A stretch of 64,000 bases of DNA from JAGXQV01 sp964505475 (GTDB taxonomy: Bacteria; Pseudomonadota; Gammaproteobacteria; Burkholderiales; Sulfuricellaceae). Position numbers and translations under genes: made by a program. The DNA lies in NCBI GenBank assembly GCA_964505475.1, contig CAZDIJ010000005.1, positions 12,311 through 76,310 of the forward strand, given 5' to 3'. Shown here one piece after another: positions 25,332 through 34,216 of this stretch (positions within the stretch are counted from its first letter, which is position 1; each line of letters opens with the position of its first letter). The notes beneath the pieces were generated by a model that saw only the letters and a list, made by a program, of their open reading frames with translations, did no database searches and was not told where the DNA came from.

Positions 25332-26864
25332 ATGAGCAATACGCAAACAGCCCCACTCCCGGATCATAGTACCAAGACTATCGCAAGACATTCGTTGCTG
25401 AACCTTCTTGGCATGGGCGCGCCGTTTATCGCCGCAATTTTCGCCATGCCGATATTGGTCGGAGCACTCGGTATCGACCGTTTCGGCGTGCTGGCATTGG
25501 CATGGGTGGTGATCGGCTATTTTAGCCTGTTTGATTTCGGTATCGGGCGCGCGTTGACCCAGGCTGTGGCGGACCAGCTTGGAAATGGGCAGACCGGCGA
25601 TATTCCCCCCATGATCTGGACAGCGCTGTCTATCATGCTGTTGCTGGCGGTCGCCGGTGGAATCGCCGGGGTGGCGCTATCATCCTGGCTGATTTACTCC
25701 ATTCTGAAAATTCCGACGGTATTGCGCGCAGAAACCTTGAGCGCTTTTTACCTATTGGCGCTTTCGCTGCCCGCGGTTATTGTGACGGCAGGGTTGCGCG
25801 GCGTCCTGGAAGCCTATCAGCGCTTTGGCTTGGTAAATGCGCTACGCATTCCGATGGGTATTTTTACTTTTGTCGGGCCACTGCTGGTTTTGCCATTCAC
25901 CAACAGCTTGGTGGCGATCGTTGCCGTGTTGGCGCTGGGGCGCGTCGTCGCTTGGTTGGCACATTTCTATTATTGTGCGCAAGTCGTGCCGGCATTGCGG
26001 CATGGGATTGCGTTTCGGCGGGAGTATCTCGCTCCATTGTTCCGCTTCGGCGGTTGGCTGACCGTGACGAATGTCGTGGGGCCGTTCATGCAATATTTGG
26101 ATCGCTTCTTGATCGGCGCAATTCTTTCCACGGCTGCCGTGGCGTTTTATACGACCCCTTATGAGGTCGTGTCAAAACTCCTGGTGATCCCGTCCGCGTT
26201 GACCGCGGTTCTTTTTCCCGCCTTTGCCACAAGTTTCGCGGCGCAATCTATGCGCACCAACGAGCTGTATGTCGGTGGCGTCAAGGCGGTTTATCTGCTG
26301 CTGTTTCCAATTGTCCTTCTCATCGTGGCGTTTTCGCGCGAGGGATTGGGGGTGTGGCTGGGCGGTGAATTTGCCGAAAACAGCAGCAGGGTATTGCAAT
26401 ATCTTGCCGTCGGGCTGTTCTTGAACAGCTTGGCGCATGTCCCCTATGCGCTGATCCAGGCGGTCGGAAGGCCGGACGTTACCGCCAAGCTGCATCTGGT
26501 CGAATTGCCATTGTATCTGCCATTGCTGTGGCTGCTGAGTTCACGGATGGGGATCGAGGGCGTGGCCATCGCATGGATGTTGCGCGCCGGTGTGGATATG
26601 CTGTTTTTGTTTATTTTCATGATGCGGATTTTTCCGGGTGCGGCCAGAAAAACCTATTCCATGCTGATGGTGCTGCTGGTTACCTTGCCTGCGTTCGCTG
26701 TTGCTGCCGCACCGCCGGATGCCGCAATGCGCGGTTGGGTTTCCATGGCGCTGCTGTGCGCCTTTGTTATATTTAGTTGGTTGTTGATTTTGAGATCGGA
26801 AGAAAGGCAATTTGTCGAACGGCAATTCAACGGCTGGTGGGGCAAGATTAAGGGGGGGGTATGA
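25332..26864 (+). CDS. polysaccharide flippase/transporter, Wzx-like (MATE/MVF superfamily)
   Basis: A 510-residue integral membrane protein with about 12-14 hydrophobic helices, an N-terminal ARHSLLNLLGMGAPFIAAIFAMPILV region and a family-like GIDRFGVLALAWVVIGYFSLFDFGIGRALTQ segment (quoted in parts as LFDFGIGRALTQ). Such proteins flip undecaprenyl-linked oligosaccharide repeats to the periplasm. No Wzy polymerase was identified next to it, although the O-antigen-ligase-like protein at 32 kb could be one. Its stop overlaps the next start by 4 bp (ATGA). Together with Wzm/Wzt the locus has two export systems. Confidence 0.88.
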   Translation: MSNTQTAPLPDHSTKTIARHSLLNLLGMGAPFIAAIFAMPILVGALGIDRFGVLALAWVVIGYFSLFDFGIGRALTQAVADQLGNGQTGDIPPMIWTALSIMLLLAVAGGIAGVALSSWLIYSILKIPTVLRAETLSAFYLLALSLPAVIVTAGLRGVLEAYQRFGLVNALRIPMGIFTFVGPLLVLPFTNSLVAIVAVLALGRVVAWLAHFYYCAQVVPALRHGIAFRREYLAPLFRFGGWLTVTNVVGPFMQYLDRFLIGAILSTAAVAFYTTPYEVVSKLLVIPSALTAVLFPAFATSFAAQSMRTNELYVGGVKAVYLLLFPIVLLIVAFSREGLGVWLGGEFAENSSRVLQYLAVGLFLNSLAHVPYALIQAVGRPDVTAKLHLVELPLYLPLLWLLSSRMGIEGVAIAWMLRAGVDMLFLFIFMMRIFPGAARKTYSMLMVLLVTLPAFAVAAAPPDAAMRGWVSMALLCAFVIFSWLLILRSEERQFVERQFNGWWGKIKGGV

Positions 26865-27547
26865 ATTTAGAGCCAGCCGATAAAGCGTATTTTGATAATA
26901 ACATTGAATATTTTAGCCAGGTTCGCCGCGAGATATTTCCCTTTTTGCCGGAAAAAATAGGGCGAGTGCTGGAAGTTGGCTGCGGCGCAGGCGACACCTT
27001 GGGCTACCTCAAGCAAAACGGTAGATGCGACTGGGCTGGCGGCATAGAACTCGTCAGCAGCGCCGCCGCTATGGCGCGAGGCAAGGTAGACCGGCTTATC
27101 GAAGGAAATATCGAAGTCATCGAATTGCCGTTCGAAGAGGGTTCCCTGGATGTCATCCTGTGTCTGGATATCCTGGAACATTTGGTCGATCCATGGCGCG
27201 TGGTGCAAAAATTGGACAAGGCATTAAAACCGGGCGGAGTCTTGATTGCTAGCATTCCCAACGTGCGCCATTGCCGCCTGGTTTTTCCTTTGTTGTTTCA
27301 AGGGAAATGGCAGTACCGGGACTCAGGAATCCTGGATAAAACCCATTTACGTTTCTTTGTGCGCGAGTCCGCGATAGCATTGATGGAGAGTTCGGGGTTG
27401 AAGGTGGAAACCGTGCGTGCAACCGGGGTGGATTGGGGGTCGAAAGGCTGGATTGCCAATTTGCTGACGCTAGGCCTGTTTAAATCCTTTTTTGAACGCC
27501 AATTCCTGATTTGCGCCAGAAAAGCCCCGGTCGACCTGTCATTCTGA
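26861..27547 (+). CDS. SAM-dependent methyltransferase
   Basis: A 228-residue class I methyltransferase: VLEVGCGAGDTLGYL (motif I), DVILCLDILEHLVDPW (motif IV), LKPGGVLIASIPNV, and KTHLRFFVRESA, which match the N-terminal methyltransferase of the 947-residue protein (DRTHLRFFARHD). The two probably share ancestry. It overlaps the flippase gene by 4 bp, and the next GT2 gene follows 13 bp later, so they form one operon. Target unknown. Confidence 0.86.
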   Translation: MNLEPADKAYFDNNIEYFSQVRREIFPFLPEKIGRVLEVGCGAGDTLGYLKQNGRCDWAGGIELVSSAAAMARGKVDRLIEGNIEVIELPFEEGSLDVILCLDILEHLVDPWRVVQKLDKALKPGGVLIASIPNVRHCRLVFPLLFQGKWQYRDSGILDKTHLRFFVRESAIALMESSGLKVETVRATGVDWGSKGWIANLLTLGLFKSFFERQFLICARKAPVDLSF

Positions 27548-27560
27548 GGCCGCTGCCAAC

Positions 27561-28496
27561 ATGCCGTATTTGACCATCCTGATGGCAACCTACAACGGTG
27601 GGAAATTTATTGAGGCGCAACTGGATAGCCTGCGCGCCCAGTCTTTTGCCGAGTGGCGCTTGTGGATACGTGACGACGGATCGACCGACGATACAGTGGA
27701 AATCATCCGACGTTACACCGTTTTGGATGAGCGGGTGCGACTGCTGCCGGCAGACGATATGCGGCTCGGCGCCGCCATGAACTTTTCCTATCTGATGGAG
27801 CGTTTTGCCGCGGAAAGCGAATACACGATGTTTTGCGACCAGGACGATGTCTGGCAGCCGGACAAGATTGCCGCGACGTTGACCAAGATGCATGATATGG
27901 AAGCGCGCTTCGGCACGGAAACGCCGATCCTGGTGCATACCAACCTATCCGTCACGGATGGCGATCTGAATTTGCTCCCCCCGTCATTTTGGCATTATCA
28001 GGGGCTAAATCCCAAAATTAAAAGCCTGAACCGCCTGTTGGTGCAAAACAATGTGACCGGCTGCACCGCGATGGCCAATCGGATGCTGGCGGTATTGGCG
28101 GCCAATATGCCGCCGCAGGCAATCATGCATGATTGGTGGCTGGCGCTGCTGGCAGCGGCATTCGGCGAGATTGGTTACGTCAAGCGCGCGACGATGCTGT
28201 ATCGCCAACATGGCGGCAACGATATCGGGGCGAAGCGCTACGGCATGGCGCAAGTGCTATACCATATGAAAACAGGCGTGGCGCCCATGAATGCTTCCTT
28301 GCGGAGAACTCAGCGCCAGGCGGGCGCGCTGCTGGAATGCCATGCGGCATCTTTCGACCCGGCGCAGCGCGAGCTTCTGGAAACCTATGCCGGCCTGTCC
28401 GGGAAGGGGTATTTCATGCGGCGCTGGCTGGTATGCAGATCGGGAGTGTTCATGAATGGCGTGCTGCGCAACCTTGGCATGATGGTGGCGCTGTAG
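27561..28496 (+). CDS. GT2 family glycosyltransferase
   Basis: A 311-residue GT-A fold enzyme. The N-terminus LTILMATYNGGKFIEAQLDS (nucleotide site), WIRDDGSTDDT, and the FCDQDDVWQPDKI block with the D-x-D acidic motif are typical of rhamnosyl-type GT2 enzymes. A middle loop (VTGCTAMANR and HDWWLALLAA) fits the acceptor site. No membrane helices. It sits between a methyltransferase and another GT2 gene whose GTG start abuts the stop codon. Sugar and linkage cannot be told from the sequence. Confidence 0.9.
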   Translation: MPYLTILMATYNGGKFIEAQLDSLRAQSFAEWRLWIRDDGSTDDTVEIIRRYTVLDERVRLLPADDMRLGAAMNFSYLMERFAAESEYTMFCDQDDVWQPDKIAATLTKMHDMEARFGTETPILVHTNLSVTDGDLNLLPPSFWHYQGLNPKIKSLNRLLVQNNVTGCTAMANRMLAVLAANMPPQAIMHDWWLALLAAAFGEIGYVKRATMLYRQHGGNDIGAKRYGMAQVLYHMKTGVAPMNASLRRTQRQAGALLECHAASFDPAQRELLETYAGLSGKGYFMRRWLVCRSGVFMNGVLRNLGMMVAL

Positions 28497-29414
28497 GTGG
28501 ATACATTCGGCCTGCTGATCCCCTTGCGCAATGGCGGAGAAACGTGGCGGCGCTGCTTGGAAGCGTTTGCCATGCAGACGGTCAAGCCCATGCAGGCACT
28601 GGTTATCGACTCGTCTTCCAGCGATGGCGGCGTGGAATTGGCGCGCCAGGCCGGTTTTCTTGCACATGCCATTCCGGTTGAACAGTTCAACCACGGCGCC
28701 ACTCGTCAACTGGGCGTGGAAATGCTGGCGGAAGCGGAGATTCTGGTGTTCATGACGCAAGATGCGGTGCTGGCGGCGCCCGACGCCCTGGAAAGGCTGC
28801 TCGCCTGCTTCGCCGATGAACGGGTGGGAGCGGCCTACGGACGCCAACTGCCGCACCCCGGCGCCGGAGCGATCGGCGCGCATGCCCGCCTTTTCAACTA
28901 TCCCGCGCGCAGCGAGGTAAAGGTCGTGGCGGATGCGCCACGGCTGGGTATCAAGACGGCCTTTATCTCCAATTCTTTTGCCGCTTACCGCCGTTCGGCG
29001 CTGCTCGAGGCGGGGGGCTTCCCCGGCGATGTGATTCTCAGCGAAGATACTTACGTCGCCGCCAGAATGTTGCTGAATGGCTGGAAAGTCGCCTATTGCG
29101 CGGAAGCGCAAGTGTTTCACTCGCACGACTACAGCGTGGCGCAGGAATTCCAGCGTTACTTCGATACCGGAGTGTTCCACGGACGCGAGCCGTGGATACG
29201 GAAAGCGTTCGGCCAGCCGGGTGGGGAAGGCATGCGTTTCGTGCGTTCGGAACTGCGCTATCTGGCGCGTGAACGCCCATTCATGATTCCGGCGGCGCTG
29301 ACGCGCACTTTGGTTAAATTCGCCGGCTACAAGCTGGGAACCCTGGAGCGCCGCTGGCCGTTGTGGCTGAAGCGCCGTCTGAGCATGCAGGCCGGATATT
29401 GGAAATCAAATTGA
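28497..29414 (+). CDS. GT2 family glycosyltransferase (rhamnosyltransferase-like)
   Basis: A 305-residue enzyme starting with GTG directly after the previous stop. Motifs are GLLIPLRNGG, ALVIDSSSSDGG, FNHGATRQLG, VFMTQDAVLA, all characteristic of the rhamnosyltransferase branch of GT2, in which HGxxRN/HGATR marks the family. It has a C-terminal region RYLARERPFMIPAALTRTLVKFAGYK shared with such enzymes (membrane-proximal helix; quoted in fragments). Its stop lies inside the first codons of the WbaP-like gene. Likely adds a sugar to the undecaprenyl-linked O-antigen repeat. Confidence 0.9.
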   Translation: MDTFGLLIPLRNGGETWRRCLEAFAMQTVKPMQALVIDSSSSDGGVELARQAGFLAHAIPVEQFNHGATRQLGVEMLAEAEILVFMTQDAVLAAPDALERLLACFADERVGAAYGRQLPHPGAGAIGAHARLFNYPARSEVKVVADAPRLGIKTAFISNSFAAYRRSALLEAGGFPGDVILSEDTYVAARMLLNGWKVAYCAEAQVFHSHDYSVAQEFQRYFDTGVFHGREPWIRKAFGQPGGEGMRFVRSELRYLARERPFMIPAALTRTLVKFAGYKLGTLERRWPLWLKRRLSMQAGYWKSN

Positions 29415-30850
29415 ATCCCCGCATCGACAACGCCTTATTGAACAAGGCCGTCCTGATCGCAGGCGATGTTGCCGCCCTGCTGACCGCCTTCATTCTCGGG
29501 CGCACGGCGAACTGGGCCTACGACCACACTTTCGCCGAGGCGTTCTTCGGCTGGTGGGATGCGCGTGGGCAGATCCGCTTGGCGCTGTTCGCCTTATCCC
29601 TTGCCGTGGCGGTGGCCTGGTTCTGGAGCGTCGGACATTATTCGCGGCGCAAGCCGTTCTGGGACGAGCTGCGTGAAACCCTGCGCATCCTCGTGCTGGT
29701 GGCGGCGATCGACGTGGCGCTGGTATTCCTTGGCAAATGGCAGTTTTCGCGCTTGTGGCTCATGACCACCTGGCTGCTGGCTATCGCGCTGGTTCCGGTG
29801 GTAAGGGTGCTGGTCAAACGCATCCTGCTGCACATGGGGCGCTGGCGGCGCCCCACGGTGATTATCGGTGCCGGGAACAATGCCCTGGAAGCCTATGCGG
29901 CGCTGTGCAGCGAACCACTCATGGGGTTCGAGGTGGAAGCGTTCCTGGCGTCGCCGGGGGAGTCGGTGTCTTCTTCGTCCGTTTATCCCGCGCCGGTCGG
30001 CGCGCTCGGCGAGGATGTCATCGCTTGCCTGGAAAGCCGGGGCATGCCCCATGTCGTCGTGGCGCTCGATAGCTTGCAGGAGCAGCAATGGCTGATTCAG
30101 CGCCTGAGCATCGGCTATGCCGACCTCAACGTGATTCCGAGCATTCGCGGCCTGCCGCTGCTGGGCATGGAAATGACCCACTTCTTCAGCCACGAAGTGC
30201 TGATGCTGCGGGTGCGCAACAATCTGGCGCGGCGCGGCCCCAGGGTGGTCAAGCGGTGCGTCGATATTGCCGCGGCGAGCGTGTTGCTGGTGTTGCTATT
30301 TCCATTGCTGGCCATTATCGCCTGGAGAATATGGCGCGAGGACGGCGGGCCGTTTATTTATAGCCAGCAGCGGATCGGCCGCAACGGCGTGCCGTTCAGA
30401 TTTTACAAGTTTCGCAGCATGGTGAACGACGCCGATGCCATGCTGGAAAGCTGGAAAACGCTGCGCCCCGAATTACATGCCGAATATGTCGAAAATAATT
30501 TCAAGCTGAAAAACGACCCGCGCCTGTTGCGCGTCGGCGGCTGGATCAGGCAGGCCAGCCTGGATGAATTGCCCCAATTGTGGAACGTGCTGAAGGGCGA
30601 CATGAGCCTGGTCGGTCCGCGCCCCCTCCTGGCGCGGGAGCTGGAGTATTACGATGACAGTTTGCCGTTGTACATGCAGGCGCGGCCGGGAATTACCGGG
30701 CTATGGCAAATCAGCGGCCGCAGCGAAACGACGTTTCTCGACCGGGCGAATCTGGATGCGTGGTACGTTAGAAACTGGTCGCTGTGGTACGACATCGTGA
30801 TACTTATGAAAACGGTTAGGGTTGTGTTGGGGAAGGACGGGGCGTATTAA
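29363..30850 (+). CDS. undecaprenyl-phosphate sugar phosphotransferase (WbaP type)
   Basis: A protein of 495 residues as drawn from GTG 29363. A TTG at 29411, which overlaps the previous stop (TTGA), gives a start MNPRIDNALLNKAVLIAGD that resembles the family N-terminus better. So the start is uncertain. Family features: N-terminal membrane helices (about five), a large cytoplasmic linker, and the C-terminal catalytic domain with RCVDIAAASVLLVLLFP, FRFYKFRSMVNDADAML, DELPQLWNVLKGDMSLVGPRP. It transfers galactose-1-P (WbaP) or a related sugar phosphate to undecaprenyl phosphate, starting the repeat. It is last in the plus-strand polysaccharide cluster and converges on the minus-strand operon. 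Confidence 0.92.
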   Translation: MAEAPSEHAGRILEIKLNPRIDNALLNKAVLIAGDVAALLTAFILGRTANWAYDHTFAEAFFGWWDARGQIRLALFALSLAVAVAWFWSVGHYSRRKPFWDELRETLRILVLVAAIDVALVFLGKWQFSRLWLMTTWLLAIALVPVVRVLVKRILLHMGRWRRPTVIIGAGNNALEAYAALCSEPLMGFEVEAFLASPGESVSSSSVYPAPVGALGEDVIACLESRGMPHVVVALDSLQEQQWLIQRLSIGYADLNVIPSIRGLPLLGMEMTHFFSHEVLMLRVRNNLARRGPRVVKRCVDIAAASVLLVLLFPLLAIIAWRIWREDGGPFIYSQQRIGRNGVPFRFYKFRSMVNDADAMLESWKTLRPELHAEYVENNFKLKNDPRLLRVGGWIRQASLDELPQLWNVLKGDMSLVGPRPLLARELEYYDDSLPLYMQARPGITGLWQISGRSETTFLDRANLDAWYVRNWSLWYDIVILMKTVRVVLGKDGAY

Positions 30851-30864
30851 CCTAAAAAATGCAG

Positions 30865-30991
30865 CTCAACCACGGGGAACACAGGGAAATGCCGGAATTG
30901 CAGCGAGGCATGAAGAAAATTCCTCTCACCCGGCAGGCGGACAGCCCATCTTTTTCAACGGGATATTTTCCCCGTGTTCCCCGTGGTCAAG
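30865..30991. repeat. intergenic inverted-repeat element, CCACGGGGAACAC family, copy 1
   Basis: Between two convergent genes is a 127-bp stretch bounded by inverted arms: CTCAACCACGGGGAACAC... at the left and ...TTCCCCGTGTTCCCCGTGGT at the right (19-20 bp of near-perfect complement). The centre has ATGAAGAAAAT.C.CTCACCCGGC. The same arms and centre recur at 55691-55830. It is non-coding and could act as a bidirectional transcription end by forming a hairpin, but no T-tract follows the stem. Confidence 0.75.
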
Positions 30992-31006
30992 ATAAGGGAT
31001 TTAGGG

Positions 31007-32053
31007 TTATAACGGTTCCGATGCGCGACCGCCGACCCGCAATAGCCGGGCGAAGGCCGCCTGCGCCTCTTCCACCGTCACGTCTTCCACCTCGCGGCTT
31101 TCCGGTTGCAGGACGATATGCGGCACGCTCCAGGGACGCCAGCGGGTGGCGTCGGACTGGCCAAAAAAGCACAGGATCGGCTTGCCCAACCCCGCCGCCA
31201 GGTGCATGGCGCCGCCGTCGCTGCAAATCACCGCGTCGCACGCCGCCAGCCCGGCAATCAGATCTTCCAGACGCCGGGTCGGGTAGGGCAGCAACGGAAC
31301 ATCTGGCAAGGCATCGGCGATGCGTCGCGCCTTGGCGTCGTCGCCGGGATGGAGAGGATTGGTTTCGTCGCCCGGCGCCCAGAACAGCAGGAAGCCGCCG
31401 CCGCTTTCGCGGTGCAGGCGGCGCATCAATTCGATAAAACGTGCCTCGGGCCAGCGCTGACTCGGTTTGCGGGCGCTGACATGGATGCCGATGCGCAACG
31501 CTCCGGGCGGCGGGGATGGCAAAGGTCGATGGCCAGCCGTGGGGACGACTCGCGCCGGCGGCGGCGTTCCGGCGATGCCCAGGACACCCAGCAGGCGGAA
31601 TACGTCCTCGGCTTCATGCAGGGTGGCGTTCGGCGCATAAGGCACGCCGAGGTCGATGGAGCGGCTGGCGCGTTCCCCGGCCTCCGTGAAACCGATAATG
31701 TGGTGCGGCGCCGCCAGCTTGGCCAGCGTTAGCGAGCGGGGCTGAAAGCCGGGCGCGGCGAGAATGGCGTGGTCGAAGCGCATGGTGCGCAGGCGCAGCA
31801 GGGTGCGCAGGCGGTCGCGGTAAACCCCGACCAGGCTTTGTCCCGCCGGCCTATGCTTGGCCTTGGTGTAGGCGAAAATCTCGTCGATGTCCGGGTTGCC
31901 TTCCAGCACGGGGCGATTGTAATTATTGACCAGCGCGCAGAGGCGCGCGGCGGGGAAATGCTCGCGCAGGGCGCGGATCAGCGGAGTGGTGCAGACCAGG
32001 TCGCCGATGTTGTCGCGGCGGATCACCAGGAAGCTGGGGTGGGCGGTGCTCAT
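31007..32053 (-). CDS. glycosyltransferase family 9 (heptosyltransferase-like)
   Basis: A 348-residue protein of the ADP-heptose:LPS heptosyltransferase family. Start at 32053 (MSTAHPSFLVIRRDNIGDL) fits family length and overlaps the ligase gene stop by 4 bp (ATGA). A longer frame running upstream would lie inside the ligase gene. Motifs: IRRDNIGDLVCTTPLIRALR, GIHVSARKPSQRWPEARF, DAVICSDGGAMHLAAGLGKPILCFFG, WRPWSVPH. GT-B fold, with C-terminal nucleotide-sugar site. It is the last gene of the minus-strand LPS operon. Substrate is a lipid A-core or O-antigen acceptor (inferred). Confidence 0.9.
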   Translation of the reverse strand: MSTAHPSFLVIRRDNIGDLVCTTPLIRALREHFPAARLCALVNNYNRPVLEGNPDIDEIFAYTKAKHRPAGQSLVGVYRDRLRTLLRLRTMRFDHAILAAPGFQPRSLTLAKLAAPHHIIGFTEAGERASRSIDLGVPYAPNATLHEAEDVFRLLGVLGIAGTPPPARVVPTAGHRPLPSPPPGALRIGIHVSARKPSQRWPEARFIELMRRLHRESGGGFLLFWAPGDETNPLHPGDDAKARRIADALPDVPLLPYPTRRLEDLIAGLAACDAVICSDGGAMHLAAGLGKPILCFFGQSDATRWRPWSVPHIVLQPESREVEDVTVEEAQAAFARLLRVGGRASEPL

Positions 32054-33279
32054 GTTCGGTTTTCCAGACGCCTGCCATAACCCAGCGTCATGCCCGCCAG
32101 CGCCCAGAACAGCAGGGAGTCGCTGCGCCAGAACAGATCGTCGGTGAAATTCTTGCTGACCAGCGCCGCCACCAGGGCGATGCCGCACAGGCCAACGACG
32201 CCGGCCTGCGGCGCGGGAAGGCCGCGGATGCGCCAGAAGGCGCGCAGCAGCGCGCCGAGCAGCAGGAGCAGCACGGCCAAGCCGCCTATGCCCAGTTGCA
32301 GGAGATAATCGAGAAACAGGTTGTGGGCGTGGGCGAACATCAGTCCGAACCATTCCTCGGGCTTGAGATCGACATAGACGATATGCGGCAGGTCGCGCCC
32401 GAAGCCGACCCCGGTCAGCGGCTTTTCGGCGATACGCTCGATCCAGAAACGCCAGATGCGGAAGCGCTCGCTGTTGGCGAAAGTGCCGACGACATGGCTG
32501 GCGGTGGCGCCGTCCGTGGTCGGCGCGGCGAGCGGGTCCATCGGCCGTTGCTTGGCGACCGCCACGAACAGCAGCGCCACCAGGGCAAGGGCGGCGCCGG
32601 CCGCCAGCCATCCGCTGCGCCGCGGCGTCGCGGCGTCGCGCCGCCACAGCAGGGCGAAAAGCAGCAGGATAGCGCCGAGCGACAGCCAGAACATGCGATT
32701 GAGGGTGGCGTAGCCGACGAACAGGAACAGCGGCGCCAACAGCCAAACCATATTACGCGGGAAAGCGCGCGGCGGCGCGGCCAGCCACAGCGCCAGCAGG
32801 AAAGGCGCCACCAGAACGAGATAGGTGCTGTAGGCGACAAAGCCGTGCACGCTGCCCCATTCATAAGCGGCGAAATTGCCCAGGGCGGCGCGGTTGTCCC
32901 ACAGCGCCGCCAGCGCCGTCGCCAAAAAACCCGCCGCCAGGCAGGCGAGCCACAGCCGCCATTCCCGCTCGCCCCGGGTGAGCACGTAGAAGGCGAACAG
33001 CGCCAGCATGCCGTAGCCAATCTCGGTCTTGATCTCGTTGAAGGTAAACAGCGGGTCGAACGACCAGGCCAGCGATGCCACCGCCAGCCCCGCCCACAGG
33101 GCGAGAGGCAGTTTCAGCGGAAAAACTGGCGCGCCTTCCTTGAGGTAATGGCGCAAGGCAACGGCGGCGGCGAGGAACAGGCACAGCAGGCGCAGCGCGA
33201 TGGTGTGGTTGAGCGGCAGCACCAGCAGGAACAGCGCGGCGGGCAACAACGGCCAGAGTGGCGCGGCTTTATTTTCCAT
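32050..33279 (-). CDS. O-antigen ligase/polymerase-like membrane protein (WaaL family)
   Basis: A 409-residue polytopic protein with about 12 hydrophobic segments. The ATG at 33279 is chosen over the ATG at 33300 because an AAGGAAG ribosome site lies just before it. The family hallmark is a long periplasmic loop with RFRIWRFWIERIAEKPLTGVG (quoted in parts: NSERFRIWRFWIE and PLTGVGFG) followed by AHNLFLDYLLQLGIGGL, matching the Wzy_C/O-antigen ligase domain with its conserved His (AHAHNLFLD). It probably joins O-antigen to lipid A-core at the periplasmic face, or polymerises repeats. It overlaps both neighbouring genes by a few bases. Confidence 0.85.
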   Translation of the reverse strand: MENKAAPLWPLLPAALFLLVLPLNHTIALRLLCLFLAAAVALRHYLKEGAPVFPLKLPLALWAGLAVASLAWSFDPLFTFNEIKTEIGYGMLALFAFYVLTRGEREWRLWLACLAAGFLATALAALWDNRAALGNFAAYEWGSVHGFVAYSTYLVLVAPFLLALWLAAPPRAFPRNMVWLLAPLFLFVGYATLNRMFWLSLGAILLLFALLWRRDAATPRRSGWLAAGAALALVALLFVAVAKQRPMDPLAAPTTDGATASHVVGTFANSERFRIWRFWIERIAEKPLTGVGFGRDLPHIVYVDLKPEEWFGLMFAHAHNLFLDYLLQLGIGGLAVLLLLLGALLRAFWRIRGLPAPQAGVVGLCGIALVAALVSKNFTDDLFWRSDSLLFWALAGMTLGYGRRLENRT

Positions 33280-34216
33280 ATTCTTCCTTCCATCGGGCAA
33301 TCGCCGCCAGCAGGCTTGCCGCTCGCCGCTCGTAGGTATGGTCGCGCATCACGCGGCGGTGGGCGGCCTCGGCGACGGCGCGCGCTTCAAAGGGGTGGGC
33401 GAGGTAATGGCGGATGCGGGCGACGCAGTCGTCGAGGTCGCGGAATTCCGCCCATTCCGTGGCGAGATCGAAGTCGTCGCAGGCATGGTGGCGCGGGTCG
33501 GAGAGCAGGAAGCCGCCGCACGCCGGCACCCCGTAGCAGCGCTCCGGCAACCCCCAGCTACGCTCCCCGCCGTGGTCTGCGGCGGCGTGGACATTGAGGT
33601 TGATGCGGCTGCGTTGGATGATGTCGATCTGTTCGCCCGGCGTCAACCCATGGGCATTGCGGAATAGGCAGGAAATTCCCACTTCGCCCAGGCGCCGCTC
33701 CAGTTCGGCGAAGAACCCGGCGCGCTCGCGGTGTTCGCGGTAGCGCTGGCCGTCGAGGTTGCCGACGAAGGAGACGTCGTAGCGGTAAAACTCCGGCTGG
33801 CGCATGGCTTCCAGGGTCATGCCGTGGAGATGGTAATGGCGTACCCATGCCGCGTTGGCGAGATAGATTTTTTCCGGCGCGAAAACCCGGTCCGGCTGTA
33901 GGGTGTGGCTGGCATAAATGTCCAGCGGCCGCAGCCAACTGAATAGCCACAGGCGCCGCGCGCGGATACCCATGTGCCAGGGGGCGTCGCGGGCGATGCC
34001 GAGCAGCGGGATGCCGTGCCGTTGCAGGCGGCGCTTGAGGCGCCAGGCGCGCCACGGCTGGCGTACGCCCTCATAAAAATTGACGATGCAGGCGGCGGTT
34101 TGCGCCAGCTCGGCCTCGCTCGGCTCCCAGCGGTTGGCGAGCACGGCGCAGCCGCATGCTTGCAGCCCTTCTTCGAGCGCCGCAAACCCTTTCTGGAAAT
34201 TGAAGATCACCTGCAT
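33269..34216 (-). CDS. glycosyltransferase, CgeB-like (GT-B)
   Basis: A 315-residue protein with the pattern of the CgeB/spore-maturation-like glycosyltransferase group: NFQKGFAALEEGLQACG at the N-terminus, YDVSFVGNLDGQRYREHRER (quoted as VSFVGNLDGQRY), QIDIIQRSRINLNVHA, WGLPERCYGVPACGGFLLSD. The last block is a typical GT-B donor-site end (PxxxEAxACG-like). Its coding sequence overlaps the ligase gene by 11 bp and the next gene by 10 bp. It probably adds a sugar to the LPS core. Donor unknown. Confidence 0.8.
   Translation of the reverse strand: MQVIFNFQKGFAALEEGLQACGCAVLANRWEPSEAELAQTAACIVNFYEGVRQPWRAWRLKRRLQRHGIPLLGIARDAPWHMGIRARRLWLFSWLRPLDIYASHTLQPDRVFAPEKIYLANAAWVRHYHLHGMTLEAMRQPEFYRYDVSFVGNLDGQRYREHRERAGFFAELERRLGEVGISCLFRNAHGLTPGEQIDIIQRSRINLNVHAAADHGGERSWGLPERCYGVPACGGFLLSDPRHHACDDFDLATEWAEFRDLDDCVARIRHYLAHPFEARAVAEAAHRRVMRDHTYERRAASLLAAIARWKEEYGK

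Noticed and set aside
32054..32746. A longer start for the GT9 gene at 31007
   Set aside because: The extension lies inside the ligase gene on the same strand in another frame and reads as Arg/Ala-rich noise. The ATG at 32053 gives the family N-terminus.
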